Part shown: piece after piece, positions 1-5,342 of the stretch
How the letters are laid out: each line of letters starts with the position of its first letter
Position numbering within the stretch: position 1 is the stretch's first letter
DNA from: an uncultured Clostridia bacterium
Lineage (GTDB): Bacteria > Bacillota > Clostridia > Oscillospirales > Oscillospiraceae
DNA: 9,221 bases
Reading direction: 5' to 3'
Assembly: GCA_946006895.1 (NCBI GenBank)
Contig: CAMFZO010000042.1
Location: 1-9,221, forward strand
Position numbers and translations under genes: made by a program
Notes under the pieces: generated by a model
Databases searched by the model: none
What the model saw: the letters and a program-made list of their open reading frames with translations, nothing else
Told to the model about the DNA's origin: nothing

Positions 1-757
1 TCTCCGCCGTACCGGAAATGGCGGTCAGCGGCGTTTTCAGCTCGTGGGACACGTTGGCGGTAAATTCCCGCCGCAGGCTGTCCCGCTCCTCATGCTCCCG
101 GTTGAGCTGCTTCAGATTTCGCTGGATCTCGCGGTTTTGGGCCTGGAGCCGCGCCACCAGGGGCTTCAGCTCCTCATAGACGTCCCGTTCATCCGGGTCG
201 TTCAGGTCCAGCTTCCAGATGGGCTCGGTAATGCTGTGGGAGATCCGCGCCGCTAAGATCAGGGCCAGCACGACGGCGATGAACAGGATCCAGAATATGG
301 GGTAGAACATATCCACCAGCATGGTCCAGACGGTATACTGGGACGCGGAGACCCGCAGCACCGACCCGTCTTTGAGCCGCACGGCATAGTTGGCGGTCTT
401 TTGCAGGAGGGTGTCGGAATAGCGCTCGCTCTTGCCGGTGCCGTTTTGCAGGGCCTCGGCGATCTCCTGCCGCTGGGCATGGCTGTCCATGGTCTCCGCG
501 TCAGACACGCTGTCAAAGAGCACACTGCCGTTCCCATCCACCAACGTCACGCGGGAGGTGGCCTCCCGGTCCGTGGACTCCAGGAACCCGTAGCCGTACT
601 CCTCAACGGCCGCCGCCAGATAGGCCGTTTCGTTCTCAAGCTCCGTCCAGTGCTGCTGCGCGCCATAGTGGTACAGCGCCCACAAAAACAGCGCGCCGCA
701 CAGGAGGAACACCGTCATGGCCACGAGGAAATTGTACTTGAATATCTTACTCCGCAT
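1..757 (-). CDS. PhoR-like sensor histidine kinase, N-terminal part (runs off left edge)
   Basis: This is a membrane sensor kinase that would autophosphorylate on His and pass phosphate to the regulator encoded just upstream. The 252 visible residues contain TM1 (about 9-29), an extracytoplasmic sensor region (about 30-142), TM2 (about 147-170), a short juxtamembrane SITEPI segment, a predicted coiled coil (about 193-228) and the HisKA H-box NVSHELKTPLT with phosphoacceptor His238. The sensor region has the V-T-L-V-D-x-x-G-x-V-L-x-D-S pattern, then residues matching the M-x-x-H-x-x-R-x-E-I stretch of Gram-positive PhoR proteins. The HAMP linker looks short. The start at 757 overlaps the regulator's stop by 11 bases, which implies translational coupling. 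The ATPase domain lies outside the window. PhoR assignment is from sensor-motif memory; no pst or phoU genes are visible to confirm phosphate sensing. Confidence 0.9.
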   Translation of the reverse strand, partial: MRSKIFKYNFLVAMTVFLLCGALFLWALYHYGAQQHWTELENETAYLAAAVEEYGYGFLESTDREATSRVTLVDGNGSVLFDSVSDAETMDSHAQRQEIAEALQNGTGKSERYSDTLLQKTANYAVRLKDGSVLRVSASQYTVWTMLVDMFYPIFWILFIAVVLALILAARISHSITEPIWKLDLNDPDERDVYEELKPLVARLQAQNREIQRNLKQLNREHEERDSLRREFTANVSHELKTPLTAISGTAE

Positions 758-1427
758 CGCTCTTCTCTCCGATCTTGTAGCCCACGCCGCGGATGGTCTG
801 GATCAGACCGCCGGCGCTGCCCAGCTTCTGCCGCAGGGTACGGATATGGACGTCCACCGTGCGGCTCTCGCCGTCAAAGTCGTAGCCCCAGATCTCGTCG
901 TGGAGACGATCCCGGGTCAGAACCACGTCCTGATTCTCCAGCAGCCTGCGCAGCAGCTCAAATTCCTTCACCGTCAGCTCCACGGGCTTTCCGTCCACCT
1001 TTACCTGGTGCATCTCCGGGCAGACGGAGAGGTTTCCCAGACGGTATTCCGCCGGGGTCGTTTGACGGGTGCGCCGCAGAAGGGCCTTGATGCGCGAGAG
1101 CAGCTCCATCATACCGAAGGGCTTGGCCACATAGTCGTCGGCGCCGCTGTCCAGGCCGATGACCTTGTCATACTCCGCGCTCTTGGCCGTCAGAAGAATG
1201 ACGGGCAGCGTGCGTGTGGCAGGAGCCGAGCGCAGACGCCGGAGGATTTGCAGGCCGTCCTCGTCGGGGAGCATGATGTCCAGCAGCAGCAGCTCCGGCT
1301 GCTCCTTTGCCATGGCCTGCCAGAAGGGCGCGGGTCGTTCGAAGCCCACGGCCTCCATGCCCGTGGCGTTCAGGGTGTAGACCACCAGCTCACGGATACT
1401 GTTGTCGTCCTCCAAAATGTAGATCAT
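747..1427 (-). CDS. OmpR/PhoB-family response regulator
   Basis: This is a cytoplasmic transcription factor activated by phosphorylation, partner of the kinase that follows. The 226 residues have an N-terminal receiver domain with acidic D7/D8, phosphoacceptor D50 in LLLLDIMLPDEDG, T80 and K102 (conserved AKPF). A C-terminal winged helix (about 128-220) carries LTVKEFELL and the TVDVHIRTLRQKLG recognition-helix region, ending in IRGVGYKIG. The length is typical of the family. The SD GGGGGAGG at 1433-1440 lies 5 bases before the ATG. It is the first gene of a two-gene unit. Its upstream region is filled by repeats and I could not pick a convincing sigma-A promoter. PhoP/PhoB is the likely subfamily given the kinase, but the regulon cannot be read from this window. 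Confidence 0.95.
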   Translation of the reverse strand: MIYILEDDNSIRELVVYTLNATGMEAVGFERPAPFWQAMAKEQPELLLLDIMLPDEDGLQILRRLRSAPATRTLPVILLTAKSAEYDKVIGLDSGADDYVAKPFGMMELLSRIKALLRRTRQTTPAEYRLGNLSVCPEMHQVKVDGKPVELTVKEFELLRRLLENQDVVLTRDRLHDEIWGYDFDGESRTVDVHIRTLRQKLGSAGGLIQTIRGVGYKIGEKSDAE

Positions 1428-1546
1428 GTCAGCCTCCCCCGGCAGCAGGCGGAAAAACGGTCCTGCCGCCCGCGATACCTATTGTTGCAGCAAAGAACAA
1501 GAGAAAAAACGAATGTGTGCGCTTCTCGCACGGATTTCATATTTTC

Positions 1547-1735
1547 GGCACGCCCGGTGGTCGTGCCCTACGAATATCAATAACTATCTGCACCCGTAGG
1601 GGCCGGCCTCCTGGACGGCCCGCCGCCAAAAACCGTCGTCCCTGCGGATGCTGCCGGGGCATGCGGGCGGCTGATAGCCGCCCCTACAGATGCAGATGCT
1701 TTTTGGTGTCGTAGGGCACGACCACTGGGCGTGCC
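1547..1735. repeat. Large nested inverted repeat (MITE-like structure)
   Basis: The outer arms 1547-1573 and 1709-1735 are 27 bases each and match as reverse complements at 26 of 27 positions by eye. Inside them, arms 1586-1606 and 1677-1697 match at about 17 of 21 positions. The enclosed core is GC-rich and has no gene. Terminal inverted repeats around a short non-coding core are typical of non-autonomous elements, but I see no clear target-site duplication, so the mobile-element reading is inference. The right end carries a terminator-like hairpin, GGCACG/CGTGCC followed by six T. Confidence 0.7.
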
Positions 1736-1805
1736 GTTTTTTCATTCGTCTGCGAAGCAGACACCTCCGTTATTCACTATTCACTATTCACCATTCGCTG
1801 TTCAC
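1708..1805 (+). repeat. Composite intergenic repeat, copy A
   Basis: The order of parts is: a GC hairpin (stem 1715-1720/1730-1735), a T-run, the 21-base mini-palindrome at 1744-1764 (GTCTGC, two to three bases, GCAGAC), then tandem TATTCAC heptads. The same order recurs at 6309-6384, with most positions identical by eye. A partial unit holding only the mini-palindrome and a CATTCAC heptad lies at 1820-1853. Confidence 0.75.
1771..1805 (+). repeat. Five tandem 7-base repeats (TATTCAC type)
   Basis: Reading from 1771 in steps of seven gives TATTCAC three times, then CATTCGC and TGTTCAC. A different heptad series follows at 1854-1874 (CCTTAGT, CCTTAGT, TCTTAGT), with another single unit at 1931-1937. 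Both lie outside genes. Confidence 0.8.
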
Positions 1806-1878
1806 TAAAAGAATCAATGATTCGTCTGCGGAGCAGACACATCAGCCATTCACCCTTAGTCCTTAGTTCTTAGTCACA

Positions 1879-1920
1879 AAGCCGCCTGTGGCGGCTTAGG
1901 GCGGACAGAGTCGTCCGCCC
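1879..1920 (-). terminator. Twin GC hairpins downstream of ahcY, possible terminator
   Basis: Reading the minus strand out of ahcY, the first hairpin has an 8-base stem (1913-1920 with 1899-1906). A second 8-base stem follows (1890-1897 with 1879-1886, loop of 3) and then a short TTTGTG tail. The T-run is weak, so termination is plausible but not certain. The hairpins also belong to the local repeat family. Confidence 0.4.
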
Positions 1921-1940
1921 CTACAGAAGCCCTTAGTCAT

Positions 1941-3185
1941 TTACACCTGCCAGCCGGAGAGATAGGTCACCTGCTCCGGGGTCAGGGTGTCGATCTTCAG
2001 ACCCGCGCCGTCCAGCTTCAGCCGGGAGACGGCGTCGTCGATCTCCTTGGGCACGTCATAGACCTGCTTGTCAAGCTGCCTGCCGTGGTGCAGCATATAC
2101 TCCAGCGACAGAGCCTGCACGGAAAAGCTGGTGTCCATGATCTCCGCCGGATGGCCGTTGCCGGAGGCCAGATTGACCAGGCGGCCCTCCGCCAGCAGAT
2201 TCAGGACCCTGCCGTCGGGCAGCTCGTAGCCCACGATTTCATTGCGGCGCTTGAAGACCCGCACGGCCATCTGCTCCAGCTCCGCGCCGTTGACCTCCAC
2301 GTTGAAATGGCCGGCGTTGGAGAGGAAGGCGTTGTGCTTCATCACCCGGAAATGGCGGGCGGTGATGACGTCGCGGCAGCCGGTGGTGGTGATAAAAATG
2401 TCTCCCTGAGGCGCCGCTTCGTCCATGGGCATGACGCGGCAGCCGTCCATGGAGGCCTCCAGGGCCTTGATGGGGTCGATCTCCGTCACGATAACGTCGG
2501 CGCCCATACCCTTGGCGCGCATGGCAACGCCCCGGCCGCAGTAGCCGTAGCCCGCCACCACCACGGTCTTGCCCGCCACCAGCAGGTTGGTGGTGTGCAT
2601 GATGGCGTCCCAGACGGACTGACCGGTGCCGTATTTGTTGTCATAGTAGTGCTTGCACTTGGCGTCGTTGACGTTCATCATGGGGAAGGGCAGCTTTCCC
2701 TCCCGGGCGCGGGCATAGAGCCGGTGGATGCCGGTGGTCGTTTCCTCGGCGCCGCCGATGATATTTTCGCCCAAATGGGCATAATCTCCGCTCAGGAGGT
2801 CTAAAAGGTCTCCTCCGTCGTCAATAATCAGATCAGGACGGCAGGACAGGGCCTCCACCAGGAGGGACCGGTAGGTCTCCGCGTCCACGCCGTGCATGGC
2901 GTAGGTCTCCACGCCCATGGAGGCCAGACCCGCCGCAACGTCGTCCTGCGTGGACAGGGGGTTGCAACCGGTGGCATGGACCTCCGCGCCGCCCGCTGCC
3001 AGACAGAGGGCCAGAAAGGCCGTTTTCGCCTCCATGTGGATGGAAATGGTGATCTTTTTCCCCGCGAAGGGCTTTTCCCGTTCAAAGCGTTCCCGGATGG
3101 CCACCAGGGCCGGCATGAAATCCCGCACCCACGCGATCTTCATCCGTCCGTCGGCGGCAAGAGAGGGGTCCTTTACATGGCTCAT
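1941..3185 (-). CDS. ahcY: Adenosylhomocysteinase (SAH hydrolase)
   Basis: It catalyses NAD-dependent reversible hydrolysis of S-adenosylhomocysteine to homocysteine and adenosine, clearing the by-product of methyltransferases; it is cytoplasmic. The 414 residues show family motifs in order: H50 in HMEAKTAFLA, CNPLSTQDDVAAGL (74-87), DDGGDLLDL (122-130), EETTTG (147-152), the catalytic K178 and D182 within the N-D...Y-D-N-K-Y-G block, the Rossmann loop GYGYCGRG (212-219), and GHFNVE. It is shorter than the roughly 430-470 residue enzymes and ends in TYLSGWQV without the Lys-Tyr tail typical of longer forms, like the Thermotoga-type branch. I chose the ATG at 3185 because GGAGG at 3194-3198 sits 8 bases before it; the ATG at 3200 overlaps that SD and has none of its own. 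It is transcribed alone, divergent from the rhomboid-like gene. Confidence 0.96.
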   Translation of the reverse strand: MSHVKDPSLAADGRMKIAWVRDFMPALVAIRERFEREKPFAGKKITISIHMEAKTAFLALCLAAGGAEVHATGCNPLSTQDDVAAGLASMGVETYAMHGVDAETYRSLLVEALSCRPDLIIDDGGDLLDLLSGDYAHLGENIIGGAEETTTGIHRLYARAREGKLPFPMMNVNDAKCKHYYDNKYGTGQSVWDAIMHTTNLLVAGKTVVVAGYGYCGRGVAMRAKGMGADVIVTEIDPIKALEASMDGCRVMPMDEAAPQGDIFITTTGCRDVITARHFRVMKHNAFLSNAGHFNVEVNGAELEQMAVRVFKRRNEIVGYELPDGRVLNLLAEGRLVNLASGNGHPAEIMDTSFSVQALSLEYMLHHGRQLDKQVYDVPKEIDDAVSRLKLDGAGLKIDTLTPEQVTYLSGWQV

Positions 3186-3214
3186 AGATGAAACCTCCAT
3201 ATTTTTCTGATTTT

Positions 3215-3243
3215 ATCATACCACACCCGCCGATTTTTTTCAA
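3215..3243 (-). promoter_or_regulatory. Sigma-A type promoter of ahcY
   Basis: On the minus strand, the -35 TTGAAA (3238-3243), a 17-base spacer and the -10 TATGAT (3215-3220) lie about 30 bases before the ahcY start. No SAM or SAH riboswitch fits in the short leader. Confidence 0.7.
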
Positions 3244-3269
3244 CCGGGACAAAATTCAAAGATTGTTTA

Positions 3270-3297
3270 TAGACATGGCGGAATTTTCCGCTATAAT
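3270..3297 (+). promoter_or_regulatory. Sigma-A type promoter of the rhomboid-like gene
   Basis: The -35 TAGACA (3270-3275), a 16-base spacer and a perfect -10 TATAAT (3292-3297) lie 53 bases before the start codon. It is back to back with the ahcY promoter, and no shared operator is obvious. Confidence 0.65.
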
Positions 3298-3350
3298 AGT
3301 AAAAAGTATAAAGGCTTGCGATCCCCCAATTCTATTTCAAGGAGACCTTT

Positions 3351-4277
3351 ATGGCACATTTGAAACGCGACCTCAACCGTTTTCTGTTCAAGCACCGCGA
3401 CAAGGGCATCCCCCGGCTCATGCTGTGGATCTGCATCTCCAACGCGCTGGTTTTCCTGATCTCCCTGTTCAACGACAGTCTGGTGAATCTGCTGTATTTC
3501 GATGCAGCGGCTATTCTGCGCGGTCAGGTCTGGCGGCTCTTTACGTACATTTTTACCTTCGCGGTGAGCGGCGGTCCCGTCTTCTACCGTGTTTTCGTGG
3601 CGGTGCTCTCCATCATGTTCTATTATTGGGTCGGCACCCTGCTGGAAAACACCTGGGGCACCCTGCGCTTTAACCTGTTCTATCTGCTGGGCATCGTGCT
3701 GTCGGACGCCGCCGCTCTGGGGCTGCACGCAGGCTTCGGTTTCCCCATGGTCATTTCCTCCCACTACCTGAACCTGTCCATGTTCCTGGCGGTGGCGACG
3801 CTGATCCCGGAGCAGAAGGTCTACCTCTATATGATCCTGCCGGTGAAGATGAAATGGCTTGCGTGGCTGGATCTGGGCTATACGCTCTACAGCATCATCC
3901 GCGTTCTTGTCCTCTGGCCGTACTATAACTACCACATCGCCATCCTGCTCTATGCCCTGTTCCCGCTGGTGGCGCTGCTGAATTACTTCATTTTCTTCGG
4001 CAGGGATGTAAAGAATCTTCTCCCGGGCAGACGGCTGTATCAAAAAAAGCCGGGCCGGGTCCGGCGGCAGAAAAATGCCGCAGAGCCTCAGCCCGGCCCG
4101 GATTGGGCGAAAAATTACCGCAGCGAATCGGGCCAGCGCCCCTACCGCCACAAGTGCACCGTCTGCGGCCGCACCGACGTGGACTGCCCGGATCTGGAAT
4201 TCCGGTACTGCTCCAAATGCGCCGGCTATTTCTGCTACTGCATCGACCACATCAACAATCACACCCACGTCCAATAA
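3351..4277 (+). CDS. Rhomboid-superfamily-like membrane protein with C-terminal Cys/His (zinc) domain
   Basis: The 308 residues have about six membrane segments (about 22-40, 55-72, 79-95, 105-125, 138-163 and 176-216, the last stretch probably holding two). Rhomboid/Derlin-like marks are GQVWRLFTYIF (59-69, the WR of loop 1) and G-T-L-L-E-N-T-W-G-T-L-R-F (95-107). The catalytic GxSG motif is absent where expected (about 135-147), and GxxxG after His195 is missing, so it is probably a non-proteolytic relative. A basic linker leads to a tail with C269-x2-C272, C279, C287-x2-C290, C295, C297, H300, H304 and H306, enough ligands for two zinc ions on the cytoplasmic side. AAGGAG at 3339-3344 precedes the ATG. 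The gene is monocistronic. Function is unknown; the rhomboid link rests on motifs only. Confidence 0.8.
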   Translation: MAHLKRDLNRFLFKHRDKGIPRLMLWICISNALVFLISLFNDSLVNLLYFDAAAILRGQVWRLFTYIFTFAVSGGPVFYRVFVAVLSIMFYYWVGTLLENTWGTLRFNLFYLLGIVLSDAAALGLHAGFGFPMVISSHYLNLSMFLAVATLIPEQKVYLYMILPVKMKWLAWLDLGYTLYSIIRVLVLWPYYNYHIAILLYALFPLVALLNYFIFFGRDVKNLLPGRRLYQKKPGRVRRQKNAAEPQPGPDWAKNYRSESGQRPYRHKCTVCGRTDVDCPDLEFRYCSKCAGYFCYCIDHINNHTHVQ

Positions 4278-4340
4278 GGCGGACTTTACCGCCGGTGGCT
4301 TTCCGCCCGGTTGCCTCCACTCTGTCCGTGGATAACCGGC

Positions 4341-4375
4341 AGCTTCGGATCGTGAAGCTCCCCGTGCTCCCGGGG
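4341..4375 (+). other. Two small hairpins in the 3' region of the rhomboid-like gene
   Basis: AGCTTC (4341-4346) pairs with GAAGCT (4354-4359), and CCCC (4360-4363) with GGGG (4372-4375). A further 5-base stem GGCGG/CCGCC lies at 4278-4293, right after the stop codon. They may protect the transcript end or be chance in GC-rich DNA. Confidence 0.3.
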
Positions 4376-4412
4376 CAGACGCTCCGGCCGTTCTTCCGTT
4401 TGCACAAAAGAT

Positions 4413-4448
4413 CCCTCCCCGCTTATTTTGGCAGGGAGGGGTTTTTTT
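4413..4448 (+). terminator. Rho-independent terminator, probably two-sided
   Basis: The stem CCCTCCC (4413-4419) pairs with GGGAGGG (4434-4440), extended by an inner GC/GC pair and followed by seven T (4442-4448). It ends the rhomboid-like transcript. In the other direction the stem is followed by ATCTTTTG, so it may also stop the converging trio. Confidence 0.85.
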
Positions 4449-4483
4449 ATGTATTTTTCGGATTTTCTCCGGCGCGCCCTCCG

Positions 4484-4723
4484 TCAATAGCGCAGAAAAC
4501 GGCGCAGACGGGTCTCTGCGCGGCGGAGAGTGCGGCAAACGGTGGAGCGGCTCACGCCCCGCTCACGGGCAATCTCGGCCTGGCTCCTGCCGCCGTAGTA
4601 GACCGCCAGAAGCACCTGCCGCTGCAGCTCCGTCAGCTCCTCGCGGATGACGTGCTCCACGCGCCGCAGCTGCACCGCCCTGGGCAGCCGCACGTCGGAA
4701 TAGTTACAGGGTATATTTTTCAT
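4484..4723 (-). CDS. Sigma-factor region 4-like HTH protein (79 aa)
   Basis: This small protein is built almost wholly of a sigma-70 region 4-type fold. Residues 29-43 (E-L-T-E-L-Q-R-Q-V and on) match the first helices, and RSQAEIARERGVSRSTVCRT (46-65) is the helix-turn-helix, followed by a basic tail with LRRFLR. Region 2, needed for -10 recognition and core binding, is absent, so it cannot be a complete sigma factor. It could touch a -35-like element or act like ArpU/phage late regulators. It is the last gene of the trio, its start lying 20 bases inside the previous gene. A weak SD (AAGGGG, about 11 bases upstream) suggests coupled translation. The specific role is unknown. Confidence 0.8.
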   Translation of the reverse strand: MKNIPCNYSDVRLPRAVQLRRVEHVIREELTELQRQVLLAVYYGGRSQAEIARERGVSRSTVCRTLRRAETRLRRFLRY

Positions 4724-4937
4724 CGCGGTAGAATCCCCTTTCGTAGTAGTGGGCCGTCAGCTCCGCCAGCTCGCGGCACTGGGTCATGATGCCCGACAGG
4801 AGGGCGATCTCATGGCGCAGCGCGGCACGTTCGGCAGGCTCGTCGGCGAGCTTCAGCTCCAGCCGCAGCAGCCGCAGCTTCTTCCGCAGCGGCACAGCCG
4901 CCAGACGGTAGCCCTCGGACAATTCATGCAGCCTCAT
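4704..4937 (-). CDS. Small helical (coiled-coil-like) protein, 77 aa
   Basis: I do not recognise this protein. It is rich in Leu, Arg and Glu, with helix-forming heptad-like spacing over about residues 13-62 (KKLRLLRLELKLADEPAERA and onward), a single Cys and a Tyr-rich end (YYERGFYRDEKY). It lacks membrane segments and a signal peptide. Its ATG overlaps the stop of the upstream zinc-ribbon gene (ATGA), and its 3' end overlaps the HTH gene by 20 bases, so the three are almost surely made together. It may be a protein-protein partner of the sigma-4-like protein, but that is inferred from position only. Confidence 0.75.
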   Translation of the reverse strand: MRLHELSEGYRLAAVPLRKKLRLLRLELKLADEPAERAALRHEIALLSGIMTQCRELAELTAHYYERGFYRDEKYTL

Positions 4938-5092
4938 CGCACCTGTTCCAGGGCCGTCTGAAAGCGTTCGCGGGCATAGCAGATCAGGCAGTCGGGGCAG
5001 ATGCAGCGGCCCTCCAGCCGGTAGCAGAAGCTGCCCTCATACAGTTCTCCGCCGCAGTAATCGCACCAGCACACGGTTTTCGGTTCGGTCAA
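4934..5092 (-). CDS. Small zinc-ribbon protein, 52 aa, TTG start
   Basis: A short gene read from the sequence, starting at TTG (5090-5092) with a near-perfect SD AGGAGGT at 5101-5107, 8 bases upstream. No ATG or GTG start fits this frame. The protein has C8-x-C10, C13, C23, C30, C32, C35 and C38, including CxC, C-P-D-C and C-L-I-C pairs, so it should bind one or two zinc ions. The stop TGA overlaps the next gene's ATG. It heads the trio and is under the promoter at 5235-5263. Cys-rich ribbons next to sigma-like HTH proteins suggest nucleic acid or polymerase contact, but no function is known to me. Confidence 0.75.
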   Translation of the reverse strand: MTEPKTVCWCDYCGGELYEGSFCYRLEGRCICPDCLICYARERFQTALEQVR

Positions 5093-5225
5093 CCGGATTC
5101 ACCTCCTGTCGGAATTCAGCTTATCCAAGCGAGGCAGATCAGGTCCCAAACCCTATGAAAGGAGGAAGAACGAAGAAATATCAGAACTTTTTATTAAAAT
5201 TTTATTTCCAATTATTTCCAGTTCC

Positions 5226-5256
5226 TACACAAAGAGTGTACTACACGGATCGTGTA
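5226..5256. promoter_or_regulatory. Twin palindromic operator, TACAC-N5-GTGTA
   Basis: Two 15-base inverted repeats lie one base apart: TACACAAAGAGTGTA (5226-5240, 5-base arms) and TACACGGATCGTGTA (5242-5256, 6-base arms). Their centres are 16 bases apart. They cover the -10 and spacer of the trio promoter and lie about 90 bases upstream of the HTH-TadA start. The XRE-type domain of that gene is the nearest candidate binder; this link is inference. Confidence 0.7.
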
Positions 5257-5263
5257 ATGTCAA
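5235..5263 (-). promoter_or_regulatory. Sigma-A promoter of the zinc-ribbon/helical/sigma-4 trio
   Basis: On the minus strand, a perfect -35 TTGACA (5258-5263), a 17-base spacer and the -10 TACACT (5235-5240) give a transcript with a leader of about 135 bases before the TTG start. Palindromes fill the spacer and reach past the -10, so this promoter looks repressible. Confidence 0.75.
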
Positions 5264-5342
5264 GCATTTTTTTGAAGTCGCCAAAAAACAGCAAAAAGTC
5301 CCATTTCCCCGTGATATTTTGGGAGGTGAAAGGGGGGCTTTT

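Larger units (their letters stand above)
1428..1940. other. Gene-free repeat-rich intergenic region
   Basis: This stretch of about 510 bases between ahcY and the two-component genes has no credible coding frame; the long plus-strand frames entering it are shadows of the regulator gene. It holds a nested inverted repeat (1547-1735), two copies of a GTCTGC/GCAGAC mini-palindrome (1744-1764 and 1820-1840), 7-base tandem repeats of the TATTCAC type (1771-1805) and the CCTTAGT type (1854-1874), and two adjacent GC-rich hairpins (1879-1920). The decamer GTAGGGGCGG occurs on the minus strand at 1678-1687 and 1915-1924, with a one-base-longer variant on the plus strand at 1596-1606. Parts recur at 6290-6384. 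Confidence 0.8.

Noticed and set aside
717..1583. Long plus-strand open frame of 288 codons
   Set aside because: It lies antisense to the response regulator, has no family motifs, and is a typical GC-rich shadow frame.
2085..2804. Plus-strand frame inside ahcY
   Set aside because: His/Val/Gly-rich shadow of a clear housekeeping gene, with no start signals.
3186..3214. Possible SAM/SAH riboswitch before ahcY
   Set aside because: The leader from the predicted promoter is only about 20-25 bases, too short for any known class.
3291..4538. Minus-strand frame of 415 codons opposite the rhomboid-like gene
   Set aside because: Low-complexity His/Gln/Val-rich translation with no motif; it spans a terminator and a promoter. 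The plus-strand gene has an SD, a promoter and membrane segments.
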